From Pseudarthrobacter defluvii (GTDB lineage Bacteria; Actinomycetota; Actinomycetes; Actinomycetales; Micrococcaceae), in contig NZ_CP066362.1 of assembly GCF_030323865.1 (NCBI RefSeq), forward strand, positions 682,001-746,000: 64,000 nt of DNA. The letters are read 5' to 3'. Positions within the stretch are counted from its first letter, which is position 1. Each line of letters begins with the position of its first letter. This document shows positions 25,286 through 35,053 of this stretch, one piece after another. The translations under genes and the position numbers were made by a program. The notes beneath the pieces are model-generated. The model did no database searches. It was not told the DNA's origin and saw nothing but the letters and a program-made list of their open reading frames with translations.

Positions 25286-27370
25286 TCATGACGGGAGGAT
25301 ACCTTGCCGGACTTGCCGTTTCCTGAACCCCGCCGCCCAACGGGGCGTCGGTCGTAACAAAGGGCGGTAGGAGGGTGCAGTGCACCGGTATCCGACGTGG
25401 ATGCCGGGACGGCGCCGGGGATCGGGTTCGTTTCGGCGGATGATTTCGCGTACCACAGGGGGAGTGTCGCCCTGGCCGAGGAGCAGGTACCGCATCAGGT
25501 GCGCCAGCGGGTTTCCTTCGGACCACTCGAAGTAGCCCTGCGGAATGACACCGGTGGCGTCCCGCAGTGCCAGCAGGATGGCTGCGATGGCATTCGGCGC
25601 GGCGGGACTCTGTACACGCAGAACGCGGTGGTCACCCACCTCGACGCCCCTGACAACCAGTACCTTGCTGAAGCCCGAGGGATCGGTGACGTCGATTTCA
25701 AGGAAGATCACGTCGGCGGTCCAGGGAGTTGGGTTGCTGTCCTGCTGGTCGGCCGATTTCCGGTCATACTCGGCGACGTCACGCGCCTGCGGTTTGTTGG
25801 CTATCAGGGTCAGGCGCCCGTCGTAGTCCAGGGAGTCCTTGATGAAGCGGCGTGCAGTTGCATCGAATTCGATACTGTCCACGCGGAGTTCGGTGGTCCT
25901 GCTGACCCTTGATACGAGTGACACGGTGATGATGCCGAGGATGAAGAAGGCGGAGATGGTGATGCCGTCCGGCTTCTCGATTACGTTGGCGCCCAGTGCA
26001 TAGAGCATCACCAGCGTCAGCAGGGTGAAGCCTGTTACGGCTCCGGCGTGTTTCCGCTGGATGGCCGAGATCAGCACAGCTATGGCTGCGGACACCATCA
26101 TCACCAGGATTCCTGTTGCGTACGCACCGGCCTGGGCGTTTACATCCGCCCGGAATCCTACTGTGATGTGGATGCTGACCGTGGTGTAGACCAGCACCAC
26201 CGGCCTGACAGCACGGGTCCATTCAGGCGCCATGCCATATGACGGCAGATAGCGCGGGACGATGTTGATGAGCCCGGCCATTGCCGACGCCCCGGCGAAC
26301 CAGAGGATAAGGATGCTGCTGATGTCATATGCGGATCCGAACACGCTGCCCAGGCGTTCGTGGGCGAGGTATGCGAGGGCACGGCCATTGGCTGCCCCGC
26401 CCGGCTGGAATGCTTCGGCGGGGATGAGGACGGTGGTCACGAAACTGCTGCCGATGAGGTAGACGCTCATGATCAGCGCCGCAGTGGTGAGCAGCTTGCG
26501 TGTATTTCGGATGCGCCCATTCAGCTTGTCTTCGCCGGTGGCGCCCCGGGATGCGATCAATGGCATCATGCTGACGCCTGTTTCGAATCCCGACAGTCCC
26601 AGGACCAGCAGGGGGAAGGCCAGGAGGGCCGGGCCTGCGATGCCGCCCAGACCTGTTCCCTGGGCCGTCAGTGACCCGCTCCATGAATTCAACAGTCCCG
26701 GATCGGCGAAGATATCGGCGATGCCTGAACCGATGACCACGGCATTCAGCAGCAGGAAGACCCCCACCAGGGGTATTGCGACCGCTACGGCCTCCGAGAA
26801 CCCGAGCAGGAACACCCCGCCCAGGATGACCAGCAGGAGGACGGTAATGGGTACCGCCTGTCCTTTGAGGACGGACGGAAGGAAGGGATTTTCGAGCAGG
26901 TGGACCGTGGCGTCGGCCGCAGAAAGCGTAATGGTAATGATCCAGGACGTAGCTACAAACCCGAGCAGTACCAGGACGAAGACCTTGCCGCGCCAGAAGG
27001 GCAGGAGCTTTTCAAGCATGGCCACTGAGCCTTGGCCGTGGGGGCTTTCAGCGGCCACCCTGCGATACATGGGCAGCATGCCGAAAAGCGTCAGGGCGAC
27101 AATGAGCAGTGTGGCCAGCGGAGACAACGCGCCGGCAGCAAGGGCGGCGATTCCCGGCAAATAGGACAGTGTGGAGAAGTAGTCGACGCCGGTGAGGCAC
27201 ATGACCTTCCACCAGCGTTGTTGTCCGTCGTCGTGTTCCGGGGCTTCGAAGCCTTCCGGTTGCTGGACGCGGTTTTCAAGCAACCAACGGATCAAAGGGC
27301 TCCGTGGCGCCGCGTCCTGCGAAGGGCGGGGAACGCTTTCCGGTATGGAGTGCTGGATAGAGGCAGTCAC
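25286..27370 (-). CDS. APC-superfamily permease with C-terminal cytoplasmic domain
   Basis: This 694-residue protein has about twelve transmembrane helices (residues about 55-490), beginning with [20 protein letters not shown], and a soluble C-terminal domain (about 500-694). The unwound-helix motif and the ESPHGQGS segment resemble the APC transporters that include amino acid permeases and the potassium importers KimA and KUP. I cannot decide between an amino acid and potassium. The C-terminal domain contains [20 protein letters not shown]. The GTG start at 27370 has GGGGAGA about 6 nt upstream. A gene-free leader of more than 200 bases precedes it. Confidence 0.8.
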   Translation of the reverse strand: MTASIQHSIPESVPRPSQDAAPRSPLIRWLLENRVQQPEGFEAPEHDDGQQRWWKVMCLTGVDYFSTLSYLPGIAALAAGALSPLATLLIVALTLFGMLPMYRRVAAESPHGQGSVAMLEKLLPFWRGKVFVLVLLGFVATSWIITITLSAADATVHLLENPFLPSVLKGQAVPITVLLLVILGGVFLLGFSEAVAVAIPLVGVFLLLNAVVIGSGIADIFADPGLLNSWSGSLTAQGTGLGGIAGPALLAFPLLVLGLSGFETGVSMMPLIASRGATGEDKLNGRIRNTRKLLTTAALIMSVYLIGSSFVTTVLIPAEAFQPGGAANGRALAYLAHERLGSVFGSAYDISSILILWFAGASAMAGLINIVPRYLPSYGMAPEWTRAVRPVVLVYTTVSIHITVGFRADVNAQAGAYATGILVMMVSAAIAVLISAIQRKHAGAVTGFTLLTLVMLYALGANVIEKPDGITISAFFILGIITVSLVSRVSRTTELRVDSIEFDATARRFIKDSLDYDGRLTLIANKPQARDVAEYDRKSADQQDSNPTPWTADVIFLEIDVTDPSGFSKVLVVRGVEVGDHRVLRVQSPAAPNAIAAILLALRDATGVIPQGYFEWSEGNPLAHLMRYLLLGQGDTPPVVREIIRRNEPDPRRRPGIHVGYRCTAPSYRPLLRPTPRWAAGFRKRQVRQGILPS

Positions 27371-27686
27371 GGGTTTCTCCCCTCTGCTGGTCCCGACACG
27401 GGCCTCACTCCAGGGCTGGGGAAGCCGACGCCCGTAAGCCGCGAGGTTAACACCGCCGCGGTGCCGCGAATGGTTTGGCGGGAGTATCTTGTCGCTTTCT
27501 TAACGGCACTGGTTCCGCAATCGGCTGTTTCCACCAAGTGCCCCGCGCCGGAAAGCTGCAAATACCGGGACTTTAGCCCCTGTGGGCCTTTTTAGGGGCC
27601 GGGTTTACTTGTGGGTTGAAATGGGCACGGCGCCCGCTCCCGGGCGACTTTCGCACCGGGAGGAGAGCAAGGAGGCAGCGCAGGAA
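27371..27686 (-). promoter_or_regulatory. Long leader upstream of the APC permease
   Basis: About 316 bases separate the permease start from the divergent small gene, and nothing in them looks coding. On the minus strand, AGCCG (near 27527) can pair with CGGCT (near 27440) to close a region holding GGAACC, GTTAAG and TGTTAACCTCG. These are arranged somewhat like the ends and internal motifs of c-di-AMP (ydaO) riboswitches. The most conserved blocks of that class (GGGGGACC, GGGGUNAAUC) are not clearly present, so this is a weak suggestion only. On the + strand, GCCCCT and AGGGGC (27577-27599) can form a small hairpin. Confidence 0.3.
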
Positions 27687-27899
27687 ATGAATCTCAAAGA
27701 TCGCTGGGGCCGGCTCGATCCGGCCACCCGGAAGTGGTTCATGGACAATCCGGGATGCCAGATCCTCCCAAGAACCATCACGGCTGTGATCTCGAAGGAG
27801 ACGGGGGAGAACCTTCCCACCGGGATGCACGGAGAGGCCCCGATGTCCCGCGAGGACCAGGACTTTATCCGCTCGAAGATGGATGAGCCCGGTAACTGA
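27687..27899 (+). CDS. Small conserved-looking hypothetical protein
   Basis: This 70-residue soluble protein begins MNLKDRWGRLDPATRKWF. GGAGG lies about 11 nt before ATG 27687, and the N-terminal extension of the open frame upstream looks non-coding. It has one Cys (NPGCQILPR) and an acidic C-terminus. The motif LDPATRKWFMDNPGC suggests a small helical protein, but I cannot assign a family. It is divergent from the permease and is followed by a tRNA gene on the opposite strand. Confidence 0.65.
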   Translation: MNLKDRWGRLDPATRKWFMDNPGCQILPRTITAVISKETGENLPTGMHGEAPMSREDQDFIRSKMDEPGN

Positions 27900-27984
27900 C
27901 CGTGACCTGCAGTTTTTCAAGGGGTCCGTGCGGGACCATCAGTGGGCCCCGCGAACAGCAAACGCCAACCGCTTAACCAGCGAA

Positions 27985-28024
27985 AAACCCCGGAAACCCC
28001 TGGAACCAGGGGCTGTCCGGGGTT
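27985..28024 (-). terminator. Terminator of tRNA-Thr
   Basis: A nested dyad, AAACCCCGGA with TCCGGGGTTT, encloses CCCCTGGAACCAGGGG. On the minus strand it ends in five U, directly downstream of tRNA-Thr. It may also stop transcription of the small + strand gene. Confidence 0.75.
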
Positions 28025-28031
28025 TATCCCG

Positions 28032-28104
28032 AGCTTCCTATCAGAATCGAACTGATGACCTTTTCATTACGAGTGAAACGCTCTACCGACTGAGCTAAGG
28101 AAGC
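28032..28104 (-). tRNA. tRNA-Thr (anticodon CGT)
   Basis: On the minus strand, acceptor GCTTCCT pairs with AGGAAGC and discriminator U follows. The D-arm is AGCTCAGTCGGTAGAGC. The anticodon loop CTCGTAA lies between TTTCA and TGAAA, giving CGT. The T-arm contains GTTCGATTC. The gene is 73 nt, with no encoded CCA. Confidence 0.95.
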
Positions 28105-28150
28105 ACCGCACGAAATCCCCGGCGGAACCGGGCGCCTCATGCAAGAGTCA

Positions 28151-28180
28151 ACTGTAATGGAGTCTCCGCGCCCCGGTCAA
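28151..28180 (-). promoter_or_regulatory. Promoter of tRNA-Thr
   Basis: On the minus strand, TTGACC (28175-28180) and TACAGT (28151-28156) are separated by 18 bp, a good match to a housekeeping sigma promoter. The tRNA 5' end lies 47 nt downstream of the -10 box. Confidence 0.6.
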
Positions 28181-28209
28181 AATGGGAGGTGCGGCGGCTC
28201 CCGGAGCGA

Positions 28210-29778
28210 TCAGCAGACCGTATTGTCGGCCGGAACCTTGCCGTTCACCAGGTAGTTGTCCACCGAATCCTCGAGGCAGCTGTTTGCCCGCCCGTAGGCG
28301 GTGTGTCCTTCGCCCCTCCACGTCAGCAGGGAGGCGTTGCCCAGTTGCTTGCGGAGTGAGGCTGCCCAGTCAACGGGGGTAGCGGGGTCACCCGTGGTAC
28401 CGATGACCACGATCGGAGAGTCCCCGGTGTATTCGACCGGCGCCGGGGTGCGGACGTTCTTGTAGGGCCAGTCTGCGCAGGTGGTGCCGCCGTAGGCAAA
28501 GAAGTAGCCAAGGGTGGGCGAGTCCTGTTCCAGCCGCTTCTCTTCGGCCCGCATACCTGCAGCGTCCGAAACCATGGGGTAGTCCAGGCAGTTGATCGCG
28601 TTGAAGGCGAACGTTGAATTGGAGGTGTATTTCCCGTCGGAGCCGCGGTCGGCGCCCAGATCGGCCAGCCGGAGCATGAGGCTGACGTCTCCGGACATCG
28701 CCGCCTCCAGCGCCTGCGTGAGGGCCGGCCAGCTTTGGTCGTTGTAGAGCGGGGTGATCAGGCCGCTGACGAACATGGTGGCGTTGACCAAGCGCCCGTC
28801 CTTGGCAGTGCGGGGCGTCTGCTGCACGGCGTTGATCAGGTCCCGGATCTGCTGCACTCCGGAGTCGACATCACCGCTCAAGGGGCACTTGCCCTGCTTC
28901 TGGCAACTGGCGACGTAGCTGTGCAGTGCTTTTTCGAAGGCCCGGGCCTGGCCGCTGGTCAGGTCCTCGTTGCTGATGGACGGGTCCAAAGCCCCATCGA
29001 GGACCATGCGGCCCACGTTGTCAGGGAAGAGCGATGCGTAGGTGGAGCCCAGGAAGGTGCCGTAGGAGTAGCCAAGGTAGTTCAGCTTGGAGTCGTTCAC
29101 CACGGCCCGGAGTACGTCCAGGTCCTTGGCGGCGCTGACGGTGTCGATGTGGCCCAGGACCGGGCCGGTTTGCGCCGCACACTGGTCAGCGATCGCTTTG
29201 TTGTCAGCCAGCGCCGTTTTGAGTCCGGCGTCGGTTTCGAGGGCATAGATCTTGGCCCGGGCCGCATCACGTTCCGCGTCGGTCATGCAGGTTACGGGAG
29301 CGGAGCGCTTGACGCCTCGCGGATCAAAGCCGACGAGGTCATAGGCGTTGCGTACACCGGCTGAGAAGTGGGTTGCGGCCGCGTCCTTGACGAAGTCGTA
29401 CCCGGAGGCACCCGGACCGCCGGGATTGACCAGGAGGCTGCCGGTCTTCTTGCCTGTGCTGGGCGCCCGCAAAGCGGCAAGCTGGATAGTGTCGCCGCCC
29501 GGATTGGCATAGTCCATGGGCACCGTCACCTTGGCACACTGGAATTCCCCTTCGCAGGGCTGCCACACGACTTCCTGGGAGTAAAACTTTTCCAGTCCCG
29601 CGGGGGCCGAAGCCACGATCGAGGGGTCGGCTTTGGCCGTGGCCGCCTCCGGCGGGTTCTTGTCGCCGCCGTTGAGCAGACTGCACGAGGCCAGGACCAT
29701 GGCCAGGGCCATTGCTCCCGCGGCGCGGACGGCGACCGCCAGGGACCTGTGGCGTGCGGACAGGGGGCGGGCAGTCAT
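28210..29778 (-). CDS. Lipoprotein alpha/beta hydrolase, TAP-like peptidase
   Basis: This 522-residue protein belongs to the secreted tripeptidyl aminopeptidase (TAP/SlpD-E) branch of alpha/beta hydrolases. It has an N-terminal lipoprotein signal with lipobox LASC (Cys near residue 32). The nucleophile elbow is GYSYGTFLGSTYASLFPDNV (Ser near 237), the catalytic Asp is in VIGTTGDPATPV near 465, and the His is in GEGHTAYG near 492, inside the C-terminal TAP domain. It probably trims peptides at the cell surface. Its start overlaps the holB stop (ATGA), so it is coupled to tmk-holB, although the functions look unrelated. Confidence 0.88.
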   Translation of the reverse strand: MTARPLSARHRSLAVAVRAAGAMALAMVLASCSLLNGGDKNPPEAATAKADPSIVASAPAGLEKFYSQEVVWQPCEGEFQCAKVTVPMDYANPGGDTIQLAALRAPSTGKKTGSLLVNPGGPGASGYDFVKDAAATHFSAGVRNAYDLVGFDPRGVKRSAPVTCMTDAERDAARAKIYALETDAGLKTALADNKAIADQCAAQTGPVLGHIDTVSAAKDLDVLRAVVNDSKLNYLGYSYGTFLGSTYASLFPDNVGRMVLDGALDPSISNEDLTSGQARAFEKALHSYVASCQKQGKCPLSGDVDSGVQQIRDLINAVQQTPRTAKDGRLVNATMFVSGLITPLYNDQSWPALTQALEAAMSGDVSLMLRLADLGADRGSDGKYTSNSTFAFNAINCLDYPMVSDAAGMRAEEKRLEQDSPTLGYFFAYGGTTCADWPYKNVRTPAPVEYTGDSPIVVIGTTGDPATPVDWAASLRKQLGNASLLTWRGEGHTAYGRANSCLEDSVDNYLVNGKVPADNTVC

Positions 29779-30938
29779 CGGGTCTCCTTGGAGGGCTGGA
29801 TCAAGCTGGCCGCCATGGACTCGATGGTCAGCAGCGGGGCAACGTTGGTGGTGGTGATGCGTTCGCGGGCTTTGTTGATGGCATCCATGCGGGCCAGGGT
29901 GGTTTCAGGAGTGCTGCGGGCGGCGAACTCTTCCAGCTCACTCCTCAGCTCAACGTTGACCAGTTCCACCGCGTTCCCCAGCTGGATGATCAGCACGTCC
30001 CGGTAGAAGGACAGTAAATCGGTGAGCGTACGGTCCAGGGAGTCCGTAATGGATCTCTTGGCCCGCCGTTTCTGGTCGTCCTCGAGTTGCTTCAGCTGGC
30101 CGCGCATGGCCGGGGGCAGCGTGCCCGATTCGGGCGCTCCCAGCGTTGCGAGGAGGGCGGCCTTTTCCGCTGCGTCCCGTTCCTCGTTGGAGCTGTTGGC
30201 CTCGGCGGTGGCGATCTTCACCAGCTTGTCCGCCATCATGACCGCCGCTGTGACGCCGCGGAGGCCGAGCGGAAAACGGACCGTTTCCAGCCGGCGTTCC
30301 CTTGCCGCTGGATCCCTGGCCAGCCGGCGGGCAATACCCACATGGCTCTGCGCTGCCCGGGCTGCCTGCTCCGCAAGGGCAGGGTCCACGCCGTCACGCC
30401 GCACCAGCAGGGCTGCAACGTCCGAGGCCGGCGGCAGCCGTAAAGCTACACTCCGGCAGCGGGAGCGGATGGTGACCAGGACGTCGGCGGGGGACGGCGC
30501 GCAAAGCATCCAGATAGTCCGCGGCGTGGGTTCCTCGATGGCCTTGAGCAGTACGTTGGTGGTCCGCTCGGCCATGCGGTCGGCGTCCTCCACGACGATG
30601 ATCCGCCAGCGCCCTGATGATGGCCGGTTGCCTGCCGCCGCCACCAGTTCCCGGGCCTCATCAATGGTGATGGTGACCTTTTCGGTGCGCACGAACGTAA
30701 CATCCGAATGGGTTTCGCCCAGGATCGTGTGGCACGCCTGGCACTGCCCGCAGCCACGGAGGCTGACGTCCTCCTGGTCGCAGTTCAGTGCGGCGGCGAA
30801 GGCCTTGGCGGCGTTGGAGCGGCCGGAGCCCGGCGGCCCCGTGAACAGCCAGGCGTGCGTCAGGCTTTCGCCGCTTGCGGCCTGGCGCAGTTGTTCGACG
30901 ACGGCGGGCTGGCCCTGGAGGTCATCCCAAACGGTCAC
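29775..30938 (-). CDS. holB: DNA polymerase III subunit delta'
   Basis: This 387-residue clamp-loader subunit contributes to loading the beta clamp during replication. It has an AAA+ fold with a degenerate Walker A, GPPGSGRSNAAKAF (Arg where the Lys should be; near residue 34), consistent with the non-hydrolysing delta' subunit. The zinc module CGQCQACH with an upstream Cys lies near 52-70. A sensor-like IIVVEDADRMAERTTNVLLK segment and the following EEPTPRT loop are typical. The GTG start overlaps the tmk stop by four bases, an order (tmk-holB) common in actinobacteria. Confidence 0.92.
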   Translation of the reverse strand: MTVWDDLQGQPAVVEQLRQAASGESLTHAWLFTGPPGSGRSNAAKAFAAALNCDQEDVSLRGCGQCQACHTILGETHSDVTFVRTEKVTITIDEARELVAAAGNRPSSGRWRIIVVEDADRMAERTTNVLLKAIEEPTPRTIWMLCAPSPADVLVTIRSRCRSVALRLPPASDVAALLVRRDGVDPALAEQAARAAQSHVGIARRLARDPAARERRLETVRFPLGLRGVTAAVMMADKLVKIATAEANSSNEERDAAEKAALLATLGAPESGTLPPAMRGQLKQLEDDQKRRAKRSITDSLDRTLTDLLSFYRDVLIIQLGNAVELVNVELRSELEEFAARSTPETTLARMDAINKARERITTTNVAPLLTIESMAASLIQPSKETR

Positions 30939-31648
30939 GCCCCACCGCCGTCCGTCGCTGCTTCAGGTACCGCCAGTTGCGGCACGGGAGCGTGCCCTGC
31001 CGCCGGGGTGGGCGCATCAAGCAGGGTTTCCACCCGGGCGAGGATCCGGGCCGCCAGGTCGTCGGCCGGCAGCTGGGCAGGGAGTACCAGGTAGGACTCG
31101 GGGCGGCCCGCGGCGAGGTCCAGGAAGGCTCCCCGGATTCGGGTATGGAATTCGTCAGCCTCGGATTCGAGGCGGTCCTCAGCTGCCTGCCCGGCGGTCC
31201 GGCGCTCGCGGCCAAGCCGGGGGTCCACGTCCAGGAGGACCGTGAGGTGTGGCTGCAGGCCCGAGGTGGCCCACTGGTTGAGGGACTGGACGTTGTCCTG
31301 TCCAAGGTTTCGGCCGGCCCCCTGGTAGGCGACCGAGGAGTCGATGTAGCGGTCAGTCAGCACGATCTCGCCGCGGCCAAGTGCCGGTCGGATGACCTGG
31401 GCGGCGTGGGCGGCACGGGACGCGGCAAAGATGAGCGCTTCCGTGTGGGCGTCAATCTCGCCATTGCCGTGGTCCAGCACCAGCGAGCGCAATTTTTCCC
31501 CGATGGGGGTTCCGCCGGGTTCACGGGTGCGCAGCACTGTATGGCCCTGGGATTCCAACGCGGCCGCGAGACGGGCCGCCTGGGTGGACTTGCCGGCGCC
31601 ATCGCCACCTTCGAATGCGATGAATAATCCGGCCCTTTGGTTGTTCAC
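30935..31648 (-). CDS. tmk: Thymidylate kinase
   Basis: This 237-residue kinase phosphorylates dTMP to dTDP for DNA synthesis. The P-loop FEGGDGAGKSTQAARL is near residue 12, the DR motif is in LTDRYIDSSVAYQG near 98, and TREPGGTPIGE is the substrate loop. A C-terminal extension of about 20 residues is Ala/Pro-rich. It is the first gene of a three-gene minus-strand unit (tmk, holB, TAP-like peptidase) with four-base overlaps. It is divergent from the PLP enzyme gene. Confidence 0.95.
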   Translation of the reverse strand: MNNQRAGLFIAFEGGDGAGKSTQAARLAAALESQGHTVLRTREPGGTPIGEKLRSLVLDHGNGEIDAHTEALIFAASRAAHAAQVIRPALGRGEIVLTDRYIDSSVAYQGAGRNLGQDNVQSLNQWATSGLQPHLTVLLDVDPRLGRERRTAGQAAEDRLESEADEFHTRIRGAFLDLAAGRPESYLVLPAQLPADDLAARILARVETLLDAPTPAAGHAPVPQLAVPEAATDGGGA

Positions 31649-31781
31649 TTCTTAAGCCTACCGAGGCATGGGGACATTTCCGGCCTCCAGCCGGCGCCTG
31701 TGCAGGACGGGTGTAGGGGCCGCCGTCCACAAAACGTCACCGCTTGGCGGCAGATCAAGCGGGAACAGTACGCTTTGCACC

Positions 31782-32972
31782 ATGAGTCTTTCCGAGCACC
31801 AGACCGCGTCCTTGTCACCCGAGACCGTGGTGGTGGCAGCGGGTCGGCCGCCGCGGGAAAGGGACCAGCCGGTCAATCCTCCCATCACCCTTTCCTCCAC
31901 TTACTTCGGTACCGGCCCCCTCGGCGACGGCGACCGGGGGTATGGCCGCTATTCCAACCCCACCTGGGACCCTTTCGAAGAGGCGCTGGGCCAGCTTGAA
32001 GGATCCGGGCTTCCCGGCCTGCTGTACGCATCGGGGCTTGCGGCGGTTAGTTCTGCGCTGTCGCTGATTCCCGCAGGGGGCGTGCTGGTCATGCCCAACC
32101 ACAGCTACTCCGGTTCGCTGGTGATGGCCTCGGAACTGGCCCAAAAAGGCTTCATCGAGCTCCGGACCGTGGACATCGCCGATACCGATGCCGTCAGGGA
32201 AGCACTGGCACCCACGGGACCGTCCGCGAAGGCGGCGGCCATGCTGTGGCTCGAAAGCCCCACCAACCCCATGCTCGGAATCGCCGATATGTCCGCGGTC
32301 GCAGAGGCCGCCCACGCCGCCGGCGCAATCGTCGTTGCGGACAACACCTTCTCCACCCCCTTGGTCCAGCAGCCCCTGTTGCTGGGATCCGACGTCGTCC
32401 TCCACTCGGTGACCAAGTACCTGGCCGGGCACTCCGACGTCGTCCTCGGCGCGCTGGTCACCTCCAATCCCGACATCCGCGCCACGCTCCTCCACCACCG
32501 CATCATCCACGGCGCCATCGCCGGTCCCTTTGAAGCATGGCTGGCGTTGCGCGGCCTGCGGACCCTTGCGCTGCGCGTAGAGCGGTCCCAGGAGTCAGCC
32601 ATGGTCCTGGCGGAACGCCTTGCCGCGCACCCCGCCATCGAATCGATCCGGTTCCCCGGCCTCAGCACCGACCCCGGGCACGTCCGCGCCAAGGAGCAGA
32701 TGAAGGGATTCGGCTCCATCATCTGCATCCAGGTGGCGCCTGCCGCAGGCCTTAGCGGTGCTGATGCCGCCGACAAACTGGTGCAGGCCCTGGAACTCTG
32801 GCTGCCGGCGACGTCCCTTGGCGGGGTGGAGTCCCTCATCGAGCGCCGGCGCCGGCACTCGGCCGAACCCACCAGCGTGCCGGAGAACCTGGTGCGCCTG
32901 AGCGTCGGGGTGGAAAACGTTGAGGACCTGTGGGCTGACCTTAAGCAGGCGCTGGACACTCTTGGCGGCTAG
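31782..32972 (+). CDS. PLP-dependent trans-sulfuration enzyme (cystathionine gamma-synthase type)
   Basis: This 396-residue protein is of the Cys/Met metabolism PLP family. Features are YSNPTWDPFEEALGQLEG near residue 57, the cofactor-ring stacking segment MPNHSYSG, DNTFSTPLVQQPL near 190, and the Schiff-base lysine in HSVTKYLAGHSDVV near 212. The C-terminal SLGGVESLIERR is typical of cystathionine gamma-synthases and lyases. It acts in methionine/cysteine interconversion; which direction cannot be settled by eye. ATG 31782 is chosen because the family N-terminus begins about 10 residues before the SPETVVV segment. The DUF2516 gene follows after 9 nt. Confidence 0.88.
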   Translation: MSLSEHQTASLSPETVVVAAGRPPRERDQPVNPPITLSSTYFGTGPLGDGDRGYGRYSNPTWDPFEEALGQLEGSGLPGLLYASGLAAVSSALSLIPAGGVLVMPNHSYSGSLVMASELAQKGFIELRTVDIADTDAVREALAPTGPSAKAAAMLWLESPTNPMLGIADMSAVAEAAHAAGAIVVADNTFSTPLVQQPLLLGSDVVLHSVTKYLAGHSDVVLGALVTSNPDIRATLLHHRIIHGAIAGPFEAWLALRGLRTLALRVERSQESAMVLAERLAAHPAIESIRFPGLSTDPGHVRAKEQMKGFGSIICIQVAPAAGLSGADAADKLVQALELWLPATSLGGVESLIERRRRHSAEPTSVPENLVRLSVGVENVEDLWADLKQALDTLGG

Positions 32973-32981
32973 GCTGGGATT

Positions 32982-33335
32982 GTGGACGGTCGAATAATCA
33001 TTGCGTACGTGGAGCAGGCAGTGTTCTTCATCCTTGGCCTGGTGGCCTTGGGGCTTGAACTGTGGGCTTTTGTGGACTGCCTCCGCCACCGGCCCAACGC
33101 CTTCGAAGCCACCGGCAAGCGGACCAAGACCTTCTGGCTTGCCCTCACCGGTGGTGCAACCGCCGTGGGCCTGATCTCGCTGCTGGGCGCTGGTGGAGGC
33201 ATCTTCAGCACCCTCGGCCTGTTCGGGCTCGCCGCTGTCGTAGCAGCCTCCGTCTACCTGGCCGACGTCCGGCCTGCAGTGAAGGACGCCGGCCGGGGCG
33301 GCAGCCGCAACATGGGTCCCTACGGCCCCTGGTGA
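32982..33335 (+). CDS. DUF2516 family membrane protein
   Basis: This 117-residue protein has three predicted membrane helices (about 6-30, 50-70 and 74-94). It contains the DUF2516 pattern, including ELWAFVDCLRHRPNAFEATGKRTK. The function of the family is unknown. The GTG start at 32982 lies 9 nt after the stop of the PLP enzyme, so the two are probably co-transcribed. Confidence 0.85.
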   Translation: MDGRIIIAYVEQAVFFILGLVALGLELWAFVDCLRHRPNAFEATGKRTKTFWLALTGGATAVGLISLLGAGGGIFSTLGLFGLAAVVAASVYLADVRPAVKDAGRGGSRNMGPYGPW

Positions 33336-33358
33336 CCCTGCCGGCCTGGGCCCGTTCA

Positions 33359-34213
33359 TCACCCGGCCGCATGTAACGGCGCCACGGACTCCCAGTCCAC
33401 CGTCAGCTCACCCAGCCGCCACCTGCCCGGTCCGTCCTGGATCGGCCACCCTGCGGTGCGCAGGCTCCTGCACATGCCTACCCAGCGCTGCCTGTTGCCA
33501 AAAGGGGCCAGCGCCGCGCTCCCAAGCCAAGCCCGGTCCATCGCCTGCATGAAAGTGTGAACAGGTTCGCCGGGGACGTTGCGGTGAATCAGGGCTTTGG
33601 GAAGCCGTTCGGCGACGTCGGATGGCAGGTCGAAGCTCCCGAATCGGACGGAGATGCTGAGGGACAGCGGGCGGTCCCGGTCCAGCGCCACCCAGGTCAC
33701 GCGCCGCCCGATCTCATCACACGTGCCGTCGACGAACAGGCCGCCAGGCGCCAACCGGTCCTGCACCAGCCGCCAAATCCCCGCTACGTCAGCCTCTTCG
33801 TACTGCCGCAGGACGTTGAAGGCCCGGACCAGGACGGGGCGCCCGGGAACAGGCAATTCAAAGCCGCCCACGTGGAACGTCAGTCCGGGACGCTGCAGCG
33901 GAATCGCCGCCCGGACGCGCTCCGGCTCAATTTCAATGCCGCAGACGCGCACGTCAGGCCGGACCACGGCGAGCCTTTCATAAAGTTCGACGGCGGTTGC
34001 CGGCGTTGCGCCATAGCCCAGGTCCACCACGAGCGGCTCGGATGCCCTCCTCAGCCGCCAGGCCTGCGGTCCGGCCAGCCAGCGGTCCACGCGGCGCATC
34101 CGGTTGGGATTGGTGGTGCCGCGGGTCACGTTGCCCACCGGCCGCCCCTGCCTGGCGACGGCGGACCTGCCGGAAAGTTGCGGGGCATTGACCCGTTCAG
34201 CCTTTTGAACCAC
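33359..34213 (-). CDS. Class I SAM-dependent methyltransferase-like protein
   Basis: This 284-residue protein has a probable AdoMet-binding region: [20 protein letters not shown] near residue 62 (motif I) and [14 protein letters not shown] (motif II acidic loop). Later segments are [15 protein letters not shown] and [14 protein letters not shown]. The motif I loop DLGYGATP differs from the usual DxGxGxG, so substrate and even activity are uncertain. The N-terminal 50 residues are basic. It lies divergent from gpmA with about 88 bp between starts. Confidence 0.75.
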   Translation of the reverse strand: MVQKAERVNAPQLSGRSAVARQGRPVGNVTRGTTNPNRMRRVDRWLAGPQAWRLRRASEPLVVDLGYGATPATAVELYERLAVVRPDVRVCGIEIEPERVRAAIPLQRPGLTFHVGGFELPVPGRPVLVRAFNVLRQYEEADVAGIWRLVQDRLAPGGLFVDGTCDEIGRRVTWVALDRDRPLSLSISVRFGSFDLPSDVAERLPKALIHRNVPGEPVHTFMQAMDRAWLGSAALAPFGNRQRWVGMCRSLRTAGWPIQDGPGRWRLGELTVDWESVAPLHAAG

Positions 34214-34301
34214 CGCACAACCCTATCTTCGCTGGCCGCCATCGTGGGGCCGCCTTGTAACGCTGGGCGGGCGGCAACACTGCTCGGCTAGGATGAAAAT
34301 C

Positions 34302-35048
34302 ATGACTTACAAGCTGATTCTGCTGCGCCACGGCCACAGCGAATGGAACGCCAAGAACCTGTTCACCGGCTGGGTGGACGTTGACCTGAACGACCAGGGC
34401 CGCGCGGAAGCAGCGCGCGGAGGTGAGCTGCTGGTAGAGAACAACATCCTCCCGGACGTGCTCTACACCTCCCTGCTGAAGCGGGCCATCAACACGGCCA
34501 ATATCGCCCTGGACAAGGCGGACCGCGGCTGGATCCCGGTCAAGCGCGACTGGCGCCTGAACGAACGCCACTACGGTGCGCTGCAGGGCAAGGACAAGGC
34601 CCAGACCCTGGCCGAGTTCGGCGAGGAGCAGTTCATGGAATGGCGCCGCTCCTACGACACCCCGCCGCCGCCGCTGTCCGATGACTCCGAGTTCTCGCAG
34701 GCGCACGATCCCCGCTACGCGGACCTGGGCGATGCCCTCCCGCGCACCGAGTGCCTGAAGGACGTCCTGGTGCGGCTCCTGCCCTACTGGGAATCGGACA
34801 TCAAGGAAGACCTCAAGGCCGGCAAGACCGTCCTGGTCACCGCACACGGCAACTCGCTCCGGGCTCTGGTCAAGCACCTGGACGGCATCAGCGACGAGGC
34901 CATCGCCGGCCTGAACATCCCCACCGGCATCCCGCTGGTGTACGACCTCGACGAGGACTTCCAGCCGATCAAGCCGGGCGGCACCTACCTCGATCCCGAG
35001 GCCGCAGAGCAGGCCATCCTGGCCGTTGCCAACCAGGGCAAGAAATAA
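34302..35048 (+). CDS. gpmA: 2,3-bisphosphoglycerate-dependent phosphoglycerate mutase
   Basis: This 248-residue glycolytic enzyme interconverts 3- and 2-phosphoglycerate. The phospho-acceptor histidine is in [20 protein letters not shown] (near residue 11); [12 protein letters not shown] near 90 and the second catalytic His in [17 protein letters not shown] near 183 match the dPGM family. I prefer ATG 34302 over 34293, because AGGA at 34290-34293 is well spaced only for the later codon and MTYKL is the usual N-terminus. It lies next to phoU and senX3-regX3, as in many actinobacteria. Confidence 0.94.
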   Translation: MTYKLILLRHGHSEWNAKNLFTGWVDVDLNDQGRAEAARGGELLVENNILPDVLYTSLLKRAINTANIALDKADRGWIPVKRDWRLNERHYGALQGKDKAQTLAEFGEEQFMEWRRSYDTPPPPLSDDSEFSQAHDPRYADLGDALPRTECLKDVLVRLLPYWESDIKEDLKAGKTVLVTAHGNSLRALVKHLDGISDEAIAGLNIPTGIPLVYDLDEDFQPIKPGGTYLDPEAAEQAILAVANQGKK

Positions 35049-35053
35049 GACTT

